From NCBI GenBank assembly GCA_937921995.1, contig CAKZVF010000243.1, forward strand, positions 1-37,582: a stretch of 37,582 bases of DNA, read 5' to 3'. Positions within the stretch are counted from its first letter, which is position 1, and every line of letters starts with the position of its first letter. The notes below the pieces were generated by a model that was not told the origin of the DNA, ran no database searches, and was given only the letters and a program-made list of their open reading frames with translations. The position numbers and the translations under genes are program-made. The DNA comes from an uncultured Pirellulaceae bacterium. GTDB lineage: Bacteria > Planctomycetota > Planctomycetia > Pirellulales > Pirellulaceae. Shown in pieces: positions 1 to 9,908 of this stretch.

Positions 1-1137
1 CAGGACGCGGCGATTGCAGAGGCGCGAAAAACGACGGGCGAACATTGGCGAGTTGAGAATGGTGAAATCGTCAATGACGGCAAGGGACCTTATCTGACGA
101 CCGAGCAGAGTTTTGGTGACTACGACTTGATGATCGAATACAAAACGTTCGCTCGCGCCGACAGCGGCGTTTATCTCAAAGGGACGCCGCAAGTCCAGAT
201 TTGGGACTACACCGATGAAGAGAAATTTAAAATCGGCGCCGATAAGGGTTCAGGGGGGCTATGGAATAACAGTGCCGATTCCCCGGGAAAACATCCGCTG
301 GCCAAAGCCGATAAGCCGTTTGGACAATGGAACCAGCTCAAGGTCAGGCAGCTAGGATCACGCACAACGGTCTACCTCAACGGCGTTCTGGTCGTGGACC
401 ATGCCGTGATGGAAAACCGGCACTGGGGTAAGAAGTCGGGATTGCCCCTGATCAACCGCGGACCGATTCAACTCCAGACGCACGGTGGCGAGATTCGTTG
501 GCGTAATATCTTTGTCCGAGAGATTCCGGTCGAAGAAGCCAATCAATTGTTACGTTCAAAACATGCAAAGGGTTTTGCTTCGATCGTCAATGGAAATAAC
601 TTTGATGGCTGGGCGGGGCCGCTGGAAAACTACGAAATCAATGACGGCGTGATTAAGTGCAAGCCCGGTAAGGGAGGCACGATTTTCACAGACGCTGAGT
701 ATTCTGACTTTGTTGCTCGGCTGGAGTTTCGGCTTCCCCCGGGTGGCAACAATGGATTGGCGATCCGCTATCCCGGCCAAGGCGACACGGCCTACGTTGG
801 CATGTGTGAGCTGCAAGTGCTTGACAATGAACATGAAAAGTTCAAATCCCTTGACGACCGCCAGTATCACGGGTCGGCCTACGGGATAAAGGCCGCTGCT
901 CGCGGATACCTCCGTGAGACCGGGCAGTGGAATTTTCAAGAGGTCACCGTCAAGGGTTCGACTATTAGAGTTGAGCTCAACGGCAACGTGATTCTGGACT
1001 GCGACTTGGATGGTGCGACGGAGTTTTTAGCCAACAAGTCGCACCCAGGCAAAACGAATAAGTCCGGCCACTTCGGGCTGGCCGGTCACAATGATCCAGT
1101 CGAGTTCAAGAACCTTGAGATCAAAGCGCTGAAATAG
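1..1137 (+). CDS. DUF1080 (3-keto-disaccharide hydrolase-like) protein, 5' partial
   Basis: The frame is open from base 1, so the gene begins upstream of the window; the ATG at 127 is internal. At least two tandem DUF1080-type domains are visible. The first ends near the stretch with GPIQLQTHGGEIRWRNIFV, and the second starts at about residue 190 of the visible part with NGNNFDGWAG and ends with GHFGLAGHNDPVEFKNLEI. These are the jelly-roll signatures (FDGW near the start, H..PVEF.N..I at the end) of the family Pfam names 3-keto-disaccharide hydrolase. Members are usually exported and abundant in planctomycetes, where they are linked to polysaccharide or glycoside use; the substrate here is unknown. 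The stop is TAG. The next gene lies on the opposite strand, so no operon partner is visible. The family call is firm, the biochemical role is inferred. Confidence 0.9.
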   Translation, partial: QDAAIAEARKTTGEHWRVENGEIVNDGKGPYLTTEQSFGDYDLMIEYKTFARADSGVYLKGTPQVQIWDYTDEEKFKIGADKGSGGLWNNSADSPGKHPLAKADKPFGQWNQLKVRQLGSRTTVYLNGVLVVDHAVMENRHWGKKSGLPLINRGPIQLQTHGGEIRWRNIFVREIPVEEANQLLRSKHAKGFASIVNGNNFDGWAGPLENYEINDGVIKCKPGKGGTIFTDAEYSDFVARLEFRLPPGGNNGLAIRYPGQGDTAYVGMCELQVLDNEHEKFKSLDDRQYHGSAYGIKAAARGYLRETGQWNFQEVTVKGSTIRVELNGNVILDCDLDGATEFLANKSHPGKTNKSGHFGLAGHNDPVEFKNLEIKALK

Positions 1138-1188
1138 CAATGCTTTCAAAGCAGATTCATCCTTGCGATCGTTATGCCTGAATCAAAT

Positions 1189-2607
1189 TCAGCTGGATTT
1201 TTGACGCCTGGTACAAAGCCCACAGAACACGGCGCCAAAAATTACGATCGAAGAAGGCTCTGGAACGGCGGAAATACTCAACAGAGATTCCACTTGGAGT
1301 CGTGCCAGCGTTTGAGCCCCTTCAGGCGAATAGTGAATTAGATCATCGGCAACAAACTGATTGAAGTTCGGATCATCAACGTCCCACCCCAGCCTCGACG
1401 ACAACAATCTCGAATTAAGCGCCAGCACGTTGTCGTATTCCAACGCGATTTCGGCGGCAATGCCCGGGAAAAGGTCAAAGTTCTCCCGACTATTTTCGTT
1501 AAACAGTGCATTGTCTGGATCGCCGAGAATGACAAAGGGAAGGTTTGGGTTGTCCGTCCAGAGTCTGAGTCGCTCTATCAGTGACTCAAGTCCCGATTTG
1601 AATTGTTCGGCAGTACGTGAACGCCCATCGTTGGCTCCAAATGCCAACCCAACAATACCGTCTTCGGCAACCACGTTGAACAAGTCAGCTCCGTCTGGAT
1701 AGTTTTCGAGAAAGTCTGACACACGTAAACCACTACTGGCGAAGGATTGAACGCTAACGCCGCTGGTGTCAGAAGCGTTGATGAACCTGGCCCCCACTAT
1801 GTCCACCGAAGAAGTTGGCGAGTCTCCTTGAGCGATCACCTGCAAGTGATTGAAATCTGCGTGGTTGTAGGTGCCAAGGTCAGCCGTCACGTACTCCAGT
1901 TCCGTTCGATCAAGTCCTAGATCGGTGGTGCCGGTGCCAAGATCGGTTCCACCAAAGTAAGCTCTGCCGGAGTCATTGTTTGCGTTGACCCGCCAATCAA
2001 TTTCTGAGCTGCCGGGCCTAGATCGCGCTATTAGTTCCACTGAAAATTCATCACCATTGAAAAGCGGCGATGACAACGCCGTTGCCGTGGGAAGAACACC
2101 ACCGAACTTTGAGACATGTGACAAGGAACCGTGTGGAATATTGGGAGAGTTGCTGAAGGCGCTGATTCTTACGCCGGGGAGCTCCGTAGCAATCGAAGTG
2201 GCAAGATTGCCTTGGGAATTCGATGTGGAAAGGCTCCCTTGATTTGCAGACGAGAGATTCCAGCCATGTACGAAAGTGCTCGGTGGTACGATTGCGGTAC
2301 TTGGCACATTACCGTACTTAAGAAAGAACTCGTGGTTCAAGGCCGAGATATAGTCGCGTCCAGCACCACCGAAAGTTGTTTCTTGCGAATCACCAAGTAT
2401 GGTTAGACCCAATCCCTCCGTGTTGGCGCTGGCAAAAAGCTGCTGAAAAAATCCCAAGTCCTTGGAAACGTGCTCAGCAACGGCGCTCCAATGAGGCGTT
2501 TGTGAATTGGCGAAAGGACTGAGTGCAAAAAAGAAGAAGACAAATGTGAAGGCTCGGTTTGCCAAAGAACTAGTCATGTTGCTCATTTGAGGTTGGTGTT
2601 CATCCAC
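1189..2607 (-). CDS. Secreted SGNH/GDSL hydrolase-like protein with PEP-CTERM sorting signal
   Basis: The protein has 472 residues if read from the GTG at 2607; ATG codons at 2586 and 2577 are possible starts, and the last places the hydrophobic signal peptide at the very N-terminus. After the signal come SGNH landmarks: block I as ILGDSQET with the candidate nucleophile Ser, a block-III-like GAND, and near the C-terminus DDLIHYSPEG, which fits the Asp-x-x-His of block V. The C-terminus is a PEP-CTERM anchor: VPEPSS, a hydrophobic stretch, then RRQK. Such proteins are exported, cleaved by exosortase and placed on the cell surface or in the matrix. Esterase or lipase-like activity is inferred from the motifs. 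The neighbour on the plus strand (3549-4217) also has a PEP-CTERM, but the two are not in one operon. Confidence 0.8.
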   Translation of the reverse strand: MDEHQPQMSNMTSSLANRAFTFVFFFFALSPFANSQTPHWSAVAEHVSKDLGFFQQLFASANTEGLGLTILGDSQETTFGGAGRDYISALNHEFFLKYGNVPSTAIVPPSTFVHGWNLSSANQGSLSTSNSQGNLATSIATELPGVRISAFSNSPNIPHGSLSHVSKFGGVLPTATALSSPLFNGDEFSVELIARSRPGSSEIDWRVNANNDSGRAYFGGTDLGTGTTDLGLDRTELEYVTADLGTYNHADFNHLQVIAQGDSPTSSVDIVGARFINASDTSGVSVQSFASSGLRVSDFLENYPDGADLFNVVAEDGIVGLAFGANDGRSRTAEQFKSGLESLIERLRLWTDNPNLPFVILGDPDNALFNENSRENFDLFPGIAAEIALEYDNVLALNSRLLSSRLGWDVDDPNFNQFVADDLIHYSPEGAQTLARLQVESLLSISAVPEPSSIVIFGAVFCGLCTRRQKSS

Positions 2608-3548
2608 GGGCTAGAACAGAGTCGAACCATAGGCGATTCGATTGAGAGCCAATCTAATCGGTGTGTGATTCAAATGCGAGCAATAATGCGGCAAATTGAA
2701 AATTTGTCGTAGAAGTATCTGGAATAGATTTTAAGTTCTGGCAGAGGGGACATCGTCGTGCGATTGTTTCCCGGGCCCGAAATATTCCCAGAATTTCCAG
2801 AGCAAATTGAAGGCTAAACAGCGGCACTTCTAAAGTTAGGTCTGCCCTCGAATCCGTGCTGATAGCCAACGCTATGGTTCGCTCCAAAAGAAATTCACGA
2901 CGGGATCAATTCGCGCGATCGAACAAGGCATTCAGGTCCGCCTTGTGAAAACGTCAAAATCTGCAATCGAAAATTGCTAAGAACTAGTGAATAAGTCCGG
3001 GCAAAGTACTCCTTCGAATTCGGAATCCGCCAAGTGATCGGTGCGCTCCGGCGGTAGCGGAAGTCGTCCGGCTTTTGACAATTTCGGCCACCGTCCTCCT
3101 CTTGTCCGTTGGTTCGTTCTATTGCTTGGTCATGGTTTGTTTTTTAAGTTCGCGTTCGATGGGCGCGGTAAAAGCGAGCTCTGGGTTTCGATCAGTTCGA
3201 CTGATTGTTAGTTATGACAGCCCCCAAATCTCCCAGATAAGTGATAGCAGTGCTGGCATGCTATTTCCGTTGCTGGCTTAGATTTCCTGTGATATCTAAC
3301 GATGCTTCAGATTTTGAGGAATGTCGTTGCCCCGGTTTTGCCGATCTGCTAATTACTGCGGATCTACCGGAGCAGTCCACCTGTGCCGGAGATCGGGCAA
3401 GATACTCTTATGCCGTTTAAACATGCGGAAATGAGCGGGTGTAACGCCGCATCGTTTCTTCTGAATCCAAGCGTGATGCTGGTTTCGGTGGCCTAAGCAA
3501 GTGATCTTTTTTCCAGCAACTCCCACATCTTTGAATTGCGAAACAGAC
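2608..3548. other. Long intergenic region between two divergent PEP-CTERM genes
   Basis: About 940 bases without a convincing intact gene. Short open frames at 2654-2887 (minus) and 3075-3281 (plus) have no recognisable domain and no ribosome binding site. The part nearest the plus-strand PEP-CTERM gene holds a minus-strand remnant resembling an AraC helix-turn-helix (listed separately). It presumably also contains the promoters of both flanking genes, but no convincing -35/-10 pair stands out. Confidence 0.6.
3353..3510 (-). pseudogene. Decayed C-terminal fragment of an AraC/XylR-type regulator
   Basis: On the minus strand a short frame reads through GHRNQHHAW, QKKRCGVTPAHFR and KRHK. This order (G-x-x-N-Q-x-H about 10 residues before K-K-R-x-G-V-T-P-A-x-F-R) matches the second helix-turn-helix and C-terminal signature of AraC-family regulators, including the XylR type common in planctomycetes. 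Residues expected to be hydrophobic in that helix (usually HF or YL) are changed, and no N-terminal part exists: upstream on this strand lies the PEP-CTERM gene at 3549. The fragment is too short to be a working regulator. It is seen by eye only, and chance similarity is possible. Confidence 0.35.
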
Positions 3549-4217
3549 ATGATCAAAAATACTCACCTCACGATTTTTGCTGCGATGGTTTTGTCCTGCA
3601 GCGTGTCTTTCGGACAGGTTTTCGAAACCATCTCTCCCTCAAGTTTGGGCTTAAGCCAAGGCGACACGGGGATTAACCAAACCTTCAATATAGGGACTCA
3701 GTTTGGCGAATCGGCATCAGCGGTTCAGTTGCTGGTCTCCAACGGAAACGTGGCGGCTGCGAATGATCTATGGACCGTAGCTCAATCACAATCCACAAAT
3801 TTCCAGATCAACAGCTCTGTTCCATTGGAAGGTTTTATCCAGCATGGCGGCGTCCTTGGTTCTCAAAGCGCACAAACGGGCACCGGCGTATCGGACGGAT
3901 TCACAGCGATCGCAGGACAAGACTGGACATTCGTTTCAACTCTGGATGCTGACTACGACGATTCGATTAATGGTAATGTCTACGACGTCACCTACATCGG
4001 TGATGACACTGGGGACATCGAATCCAACAGCTCTGCGTTCCGCTGGGTTTCGGATCAACCGATCACCGGCTACACCGTTTTCTCAAACAACAGCCAAGAG
4101 TTAGTCAACAACTTCGCCATCGGTTTCCGCGGGCCCTCTGCGATTCCTGAGCCAAGTTCAACTGCCGTGATCGCGTTGGCTTCAACACTTTGGTTGGTGC
4201 GTCGCAAGCGTAACTAA
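3549..4217 (+). CDS. Small secreted PEP-CTERM protein
   Basis: The ATG at 3549 gives 222 residues with a clean signal peptide: Met-Ile-Lys, a hydrophobic stretch, then VSFGQ as a likely cleavage site. An in-frame codon at 3501 would add 16 residues ahead of the signal and is less likely. The mature part is rich in Ser, Thr, Asn, Asp and Gly with no catalytic motif. The C-terminus is AIPEPSS, a hydrophobic segment (VIALASTLWLV) and RRKRN, a standard exosortase sorting signal. It is probably a surface or matrix protein of unknown function. A strong terminator follows at about 75 bases. Confidence 0.85.
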   Translation: MIKNTHLTIFAAMVLSCSVSFGQVFETISPSSLGLSQGDTGINQTFNIGTQFGESASAVQLLVSNGNVAAANDLWTVAQSQSTNFQINSSVPLEGFIQHGGVLGSQSAQTGTGVSDGFTAIAGQDWTFVSTLDADYDDSINGNVYDVTYIGDDTGDIESNSSAFRWVSDQPITGYTVFSNNSQELVNNFAIGFRGPSAIPEPSSTAVIALASTLWLVRRKRN

Positions 4218-4291
4218 GAGCTGAGTGTATAGATCATCAAGTGCTGGTTGCCAACCAATTTTGTCGGCATCTGGTCGCTTCATAAAACGAA

Positions 4292-4334
4292 AAAAGCCTG
4301 TTGAACCAAGTCGTTCAGCAGGCTTTTGTTTTTT
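4292..4334. terminator. Bidirectional Rho-independent terminator
   Basis: A 15-bp stem (AAAAGCCTGTTGAAC at 4292-4306 paired with 4313-4327, with one G-U pair) encloses a 6-base loop. It is followed by TTTT-G-TTTTTT on the plus strand and preceded by an A-rich run that makes a U tract on the minus strand. It sits between the convergent PEP-CTERM gene and gatA, so it can end both transcripts. Confidence 0.85.
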
Positions 4335-4380
4335 GCAAGGGCGTCTCACACATCATCGCGTTCGCCTTTAGGTGAACACT

Positions 4381-5835
4381 TCAACTGGGCCGCTGCTGAT
4401 GAAAATCAGTTTGCGTTTGGTACTGATGAGCGGCTTGTAAAAGCGTCGATTCATCAAAGCGTTTGGCCTGCAGTTGCATGCCGATCGGCAGTCCGCCGTC
4501 ATCGAATCCGCAGGGAATCGAAATCGCAGGAACGCCTGCAAGATTCGCGGACACGGTGTAGATGTCCGCCAAGTACATCGCGATCGGGTCGGACGCGTGT
4601 TCGCCGAATTTGAAAGCCGTTGACGGGACCGTGGGGCCGAGGATTAAGTCGACCGACTCAAACGCTTTGTCGTAATCGTTCTTGATCATGCGGCGAACCT
4701 TGGACGCTTTTAAGTAGTACGCGTCATAGTATCCAGAACTCAAAGCGTAGGTGCCCAACAAGATTCGGTTCTTCACTTCATTTCCAAAATGCTCGCCGCG
4801 CGTGTGCGTGTACATGTCCGTCAGATTATCCGCCGCCGCGCGATTGGTGTATCGCACACCGTCAAAGCGCGACAGATTGCTGGACGCTTCGCAGGGAGCG
4901 ATCACGTAGTAGGAGGCGATCGCATATTTTGTATAGGGCAATTCAATGTCCTGACAGGTGGCGCCCAATGACTTTAAAACCTCGATTGAATCGTTGACGC
5001 TGTTGCGGACCGAATCGCTCAAACCATCACCAAAATGATCCAAACAGATTCCGATCTTCAGACCATCAAGCGGTTGGTTCAGCTTTGCCGAAAAATCAGG
5101 AACCTCATCCACGGCCGATGTTGAATCGTGTTTGTCGTGACCAGAAATGGACTGCATCACCAAGGCCGCGTCTTCAGCGGAATGAGTCATCGGTCCGATT
5201 TGATCCAACGAACTGGCAAACGCGATCAGCCCAAACCGGCTAACGCGACCGTAAGTTGGCTTGAGCCCCGTGATGCCGCAGAACGATGCCGGTTGGCGAA
5301 TCGAACCACCGGTATCAGACCCGATCGAAACGGGCGCCATCTGTGCCGCGACCGCCGTTGCCGAACCGCCACTGGATCCTCCGGGAACGTGTTCGTGATT
5401 CCAAGGATTCTTCGCAGGAAAGTAGGCTGAATTTTCGGTGGAGCTACCCATCGCGAATTCATCCATGTTCGTTTTGCCAATAACGATTGCACCGTCGGCT
5501 TTCAAACGCTGAACGATGGTTGCATCGTAGGAAGGCACGAACTTGGACAGCATCTTGCTGCCGGCGGTAGTGGTCTGTCCTTGGGTGCAGATGCCGTCTT
5601 TGACCGCGACCGGCAAACCGGCCAATGGGCCAAGCTTCTTCCCCGCGGCGCGGTCGGCGTCGATGGCTTCGGCCGTCTGTATCGCCAATTGCTCAGTCGT
5701 TGACAAGAAGCCGCCGTTGTCATCGTTGAGCTTACTTATCTGGTCCAAGAAATGTTGCGTGCAATCGGTGGCGCTAAGTTCGCCCGAGGTGACTTTGGCA
5801 ACGATTTCGACGGCGGAAAGGTTTTCAATTTGCAT
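4381..5835 (-). CDS. gatA: Aspartyl/glutamyl-tRNA amidotransferase subunit A
   Basis: The 484-residue amidase-signature protein has the usual GatA length. It releases ammonia from glutamine and transfers it, with GatB and GatC, to Glu-tRNA(Gln) or Asp-tRNA(Asn) in the cytoplasm. The amidase triad is visible: Lys79 in AVKDG, Ser154 in the GGSSGGS loop and Ser178 in [11 protein letters not shown]. The start is the ATG at 5833-5835. The stop is TGA, which matters because it shows TGA is a normal stop in this genome. gatC lies about 100 bases upstream on the same strand, the usual gatC-gatA pairing; gatB is not in the window. Confidence 0.97.
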   Translation of the reverse strand: MQIENLSAVEIVAKVTSGELSATDCTQHFLDQISKLNDDNGGFLSTTEQLAIQTAEAIDADRAAGKKLGPLAGLPVAVKDGICTQGQTTTAGSKMLSKFVPSYDATIVQRLKADGAIVIGKTNMDEFAMGSSTENSAYFPAKNPWNHEHVPGGSSGGSATAVAAQMAPVSIGSDTGGSIRQPASFCGITGLKPTYGRVSRFGLIAFASSLDQIGPMTHSAEDAALVMQSISGHDKHDSTSAVDEVPDFSAKLNQPLDGLKIGICLDHFGDGLSDSVRNSVNDSIEVLKSLGATCQDIELPYTKYAIASYYVIAPCEASSNLSRFDGVRYTNRAAADNLTDMYTHTRGEHFGNEVKNRILLGTYALSSGYYDAYYLKASKVRRMIKNDYDKAFESVDLILGPTVPSTAFKFGEHASDPIAMYLADIYTVSANLAGVPAISIPCGFDDGGLPIGMQLQAKRFDESTLLQAAHQYQTQTDFHQQRPS

Positions 5836-5934
5836 GACTGGATTGAGCGGCAGTTGATACGTTGAGTGCTAGTTTTGGTTTACCGGTCTTCGTCGCCGCG
5901 CAAGACGCCAAAGACAATTCGGTATGTTTCGTGT

Positions 5935-6213
5935 TTAAAAGACGGGTGGGACCTTGTAAAACTCGCCATCGGAATCGGGCGCGTTGTCCAAAATCGTTTC
6001 CCGATCGGTGCTGGGCCGTACCACGTCGGTGCGGATCGCATTGACCGATTCAATCGCCCCAAAAAACGGTTCGGTGTCTTCGGGCAGTTCCACAGATTCC
6101 AGTTGCTGAACGTAGCCAAGCACCTTTTCTAAATCGGCTTGGGTGGCGTCAGCTTGGTCGTCTGGAAGATGTAGCCGTGCCAGCAGCGCTACTTTTTGGG
6201 CTAAGTTGGACAT
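5935..6213 (-). CDS. gatC: Aspartyl/glutamyl-tRNA amidotransferase subunit C
   Basis: The 92-residue protein from the ATG at 6213 matches the usual GatC size; a start at 6267 would add 18 residues with no family similarity. It shows the GatC pattern: an N-terminal helix (VALLARLHL), a second helix (YVQQLESVEL), and the C-terminal run with R.D.VRPS..R, then NAP and FYKVPPVF. GatC is a small scaffold that holds GatA and GatB together. It is probably co-transcribed with gatA downstream. Confidence 0.93.
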   Translation of the reverse strand: MSNLAQKVALLARLHLPDDQADATQADLEKVLGYVQQLESVELPEDTEPFFGAIESVNAIRTDVVRPSTDRETILDNAPDSDGEFYKVPPVF

Positions 6214-6474
6214 GGAGTTTCGAAATTGAGATTGGATATTTGAAAAACCGCGGCCAAGTATCGTCATGGCGACACGCGGACGGAGCGCTATTGTAGCGAA
6301 ACGATTTCAATTGGGTAGCGATTGTGACGGTTGTAATGGCGCATCCGAGGAAACAATCCCACGAGATTTTTGAATTGTTTACGCTGCGCTGGAATTAGCG
6401 ACCTACGTTTCAGGTGGAGACAAGATACACCCACCCAACGCGAAAAGCCCTTTTCGAATCATCGGAGTAAGCAC

Positions 6475-6675
6475 ATGAACGACAACAACCACTTCAGCTA
6501 CCAGCAAGTCTTGGACTCCATCGAGGAAATGCGGGCCTCGCTTCGACCCGATACCGCCAGCCTCTATGGCGGCGAATGGGACGCGTCTACCCCGTTTTGG
6601 GAAGAAGGCGTTTCGCCCAGCACCATGTGGTTTGAAGATTGCGAATTTGACCCACGTGGACTGCAGGAAGACTAA
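6475..6675 (+). CDS. Small acidic hypothetical protein
   Basis: The frame is open from 6370, but the ATG at 6475 is preceded by CGGAGTAAGCAC, a good ribosome binding site in a window where such sites are scarce, so 66 residues is the preferred length. The protein is acidic and rich in Trp, Phe, Glu and Asp towards the end (PFWEEGV, MWFEDCEFDP). It has no signal peptide, membrane segment or known domain. It is divergent from gatC and followed by about 190 bases of non-coding sequence. Function unknown. Confidence 0.6.
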   Translation: MNDNNHFSYQQVLDSIEEMRASLRPDTASLYGGEWDASTPFWEEGVSPSTMWFEDCEFDPRGLQED

Positions 6676-6866
6676 AACAGTTCATCAAAGCAATTCAGGC
6701 AAAACGATACACTTGATCTTGAGAAGGATCATGCAGTACAGCCGGCGGGATGAGATAAGGCAGTTTCGATGATTCGGAGCTGCCTTCTTTCGAGGATCTT
6801 CACCAACGGAAGCTTCAACATAGCCCTCGTAACATAGCCCTCTTACGACACAGCCCCTGCGGTCCT

Positions 6867-9800
6867 TTACTGTTTCAGCATTCGTCGAATATCGGAGATG
6901 GTCGGCACACCGGGGACGACGGATATTATCTTTCCGCGTTTGTCGAAGACCACGGTTGCCGGAAGCACGTCTGAGCGTAATTCTTTATTGACCAAGCGAT
7001 TGAAGTTTTTTCTCTCTGCATCGCGCCAAGGCGTCGCCAGCGTGTAAGGCGGTTTGTTTTTGAGCATGTATTGCTGCAATTCCTCTTTGGAATCTTCTTT
7101 GTCGACTGCCGCACCAAAGATTCCCAATTGAGCTTCGGTGAATTCTCCTCGCAATAGCTTCAGTTGCGGGATCTGTTTGCGGCAGTTGGGGCACCAAGTC
7201 GCCAGCGATGTGAACAGTGTCAACTCTGACTTCGGACCGTTTGCTGAACCGGTGGCTTCACTCCCACGTGGTGAAACGGCCTTGGCGACCGGTTGGGCGT
7301 CGACCAAGTACCGACTCACTTCGAAACCTGAGCCATCGGAAGACTCGGTGGCGGCTTCGAAGACGGTCACCAATTGACCGGCGGCCACACTTTCGATCCG
7401 TTGGACATTCCCCGAAGGCCATCGCACTTGGATCGTTTGGGCAGAATCATTGTCGCCAATACCGAACAATAGATAACGCGAGTTCTGTGCCGCCAGGCCT
7501 TCGCCGCAGCGATGTTGCCGAGTTAGCGTTCGTTCGGGAAGTTTGATCGACACCCGTGCGCCAAAACCGTCGCGGGCGCTGAACTGCGTCGATGGTGTGG
7601 CCTTACGGTTACCGCCGACTAATTTTACCGCAATCATGTTTCGGGAGTTACCCAAGGAGCTTTGCTGATTACGAAATAGGCTCAACACCGGCGTGTTAAT
7701 GTTTAGTAACGCGATGTCCTGCCAGCCGTCTCGGTCATAGTCCCATACCGCAAACGTGCGACCGTCTTGGGGTGTATCGAGCCCCGAGATCCCAGAAACG
7801 TCGTGGAACTTGCGCCCTTGGGCGTTTTGAAACAGGTGGTTTCGTTCCTTACCACTAAATGAAATCTTGCCTCTTTCTAAACTGGGGAGTCTGAACCGTT
7901 TTACGTCCTGCGACTTACCGTCGGCGGTATAGGCGGTGTCCCACGACTTGTTCGATACAAACGACGGGTCCAATTGTTTATCTGACTGCACGACCGTGCG
8001 CCAATAGTTACTTCACAAATCCATATCAACCGCGATGTCCGATGGGGCCGTGTAATAGCCGCTGGTAGCGTAGATGTCTTGAAAACCGTCGTTGTCAAAA
8101 TCAAGAAACTGCCCGCCCCATGACCAACCTGATTTGGCGACTTGAAGGGCCGGTTTTTCCAACCCCGAAACCAGAGTGAATTTGCCATCGTCCAGGCGAT
8201 AGAGAAAGTTCCCTTGTGCCATCTCGCGCAGCCGCGGATCTATTCCGGCGACTTGGTCCGTAATCCGCTGCCCGGCTTTGCTGAACATGTTGGAAACGTA
8301 AACATCAATTTGGCCATCGTTATCGTAGTCGCCCCATGAGACGCCCATGCCAAAACCCATCCCCGTCAAACCCGATTCGCGCGTGATATCTTTGAATCCC
8401 TGATCGCCATCGTTGCGAAAAAAATTGTCTGGGGCATAGTCGTTGGAAACGTAGACATCCTGGTCGCCATCGCCATCGAAATCATTCCATGAGGCCTGAA
8501 ACGACATTCGCCACAATTCCAGCTGGGAGTTTTCTTTGGCGATCTTGAATGCGCCGTCGCCAAGGTTTTGCAACAAAAGGTTCGGCGGACCGGCACGGTC
8601 GATGAATTGATGCGATCGTTGGTTGCGTTTGGCGACCTCTTTGGCTTGCTGTGGACTCAAAAACAGATCGACCCACTTCGGTTTATTGTTGACTTGGAAG
8701 CGGTTGGATTCTTCGATCGGGCTGTAGGTGCTCAGGTAGACGTCCAACAGGCCATCGTTGTTGTAGTCCACCGCCGAAATCGAAGACACCAGCGCCGGCA
8801 GAGGGTGGTCAACTAGGTCACGTGTTTTGTGCACAAATTTGCCGCCTTCGTTGACAAAATACAACGAGTTCCGGCGAGCTCTCCCTAGAAACAAATCGGG
8901 ATCTCCATCGTTATCAAAGTCGGCGAAAATGGCGCTGGTTGAATCTGGAGAGATATTCAACCCATGCTGCGCCGCGACTTCCTCAAAGGAACCGTTTCCC
9001 TTGTTGCGGAATAAAAGGTTGGGTTGATGCTGCATCGTGACATACAAATCGTCGAAACCATCGTCGTCAATATCGACGACGGCGATGCCGGGATGTTCCA
9101 ACGTGACGTCAGGAAAAAAGAACGGATAGACCTCGCCCGGCGGGAAGAAATATTCCCCGCCGGACATTAGTTTGGAGGTTAACATTGAGTGGAGAGAATT
9201 CGTCGCGCGATTTAACAGGGCCTTGTCATCAAGGACTTCTGGAAGCACGTTTCGAAACAGCATCTGGGATGTTTCGGTCGTGTCGACTTCGACAAGTTTC
9301 CATGAGTTGATTCGCCAATCGTCATTGGCGGTGCCTTTGACGGTGGATTTGGCAAGCATCCAGTTAACCTCTAGCGTCGCGTGCAGGCTTGCTTTAACGC
9401 CGTTTTTGTAATGGGCCAATCCCTCAAAACCTAAAACGGAACTGAATTGGTTTGGATCGGATTCGTGTATTTGTCCTTTGATGAAATAGAATTTTGCATG
9501 TTCGAAATACTCCGTCGCCTCGAATAAACCGGGCCAGAAACTTAGGCTCTTCCTGGCAACAGCAGTGGCACCGTCACTTGCAGCCGGCGAAAGTCCGTTA
9601 GTTGACCACTCTCCCGAGATCTCGACTTCTTCGGCAAATAAGCGATCGGCCGCCCCTGCGTCGGGCAGCCTGAGGTTCATCGCGCTTCGTGATAGCTCCC
9701 GCAATCGAGGCGTTAGTTCTAACAATAGTTCCTCGGAACTGACAAGCCTCTGTACCGTTTGATCGTTGAGCTTGTTTTCGCCTGTCTGGTTTTTTCCTTG

Positions 9801-9908
9801 GCTTTGGGCACTCGCATGCGAGGACAAGAGATTGAAACTGGTGAAGGCAACGATGATCCATGTCAGACCAGCGATCACGAAATATTTGTTGCAGAAATAC
9901 TTGGCCAT
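6867..9908 (-). CDS. FG-GAP / ASPIC-UnbV / TlpA-thioredoxin fusion with in-frame TGA, putative selenoprotein
   Basis: Two long open frames (10016-8013 and 7991-6867) share one reading frame and are separated only by the TGA at 8013-8015. Read through, the gene gives 1013 residues from the ATG at 9908: signal peptide (about 1-36, SHASAQ), an alpha/beta N-terminal region, six FG-GAP/VCBS calcium-loop repeats from about 280 to 615 (DIDDDGFDD, DFDNDGDPD, DFDGDGDQD and others), the TGA at codon 632 in DMDL-U-SNYWRTVV, a further repeat (DYDRDGWQD), an ASPIC/UnbV domain (about 780-850, GFGARVSIKL) and a TlpA-like thioredoxin domain with WCPNC (Cys906/Cys909). The domain order continues smoothly across the TGA and codon use does not decay after it, so a simple end of the gene is unlikely. 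A SECIS-like hairpin follows. Selenocysteine is favoured because a second such gene is present; a recent nonsense mutation or sequence error is the alternative. Confidence 0.7.
7980..8015 (-). promoter_or_regulatory. Candidate bacterial SECIS after in-frame TGA
   Basis: On the minus strand the TGA (8015-8013) is followed, 18 bases later, by the apical loop GGUC (7995-7992) closed by GCAC/GUGC, with a lower stem UGGC/GUCA (8003-8000 with 7986-7983) below a single bulged A. From memory, the SelB-binding hairpin of E. coli fdhF also has GGUC in its loop about 19 bases after its UGA, so size, distance and loop are very close. The structure was folded by hand only. Confidence 0.55.

Noticed and set aside
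2654..2887. Minus-strand 77-codon frame containing CPLC
   Set aside because: A lone CxxC with no second pair, no start signal and no family resemblance.
3075..3281. Plus-strand 68-codon frame with a hydrophobic start
   Set aside because: No ribosome binding site, no domain, and Ser-rich random-looking composition after the first 25 codons.
6867..7991. Independent redoxin/ASPIC gene starting from GTG at 7991
   Set aside because: The frame is continuous with the upstream ORF except for one TGA, and the domains on both sides belong to one known protein architecture.
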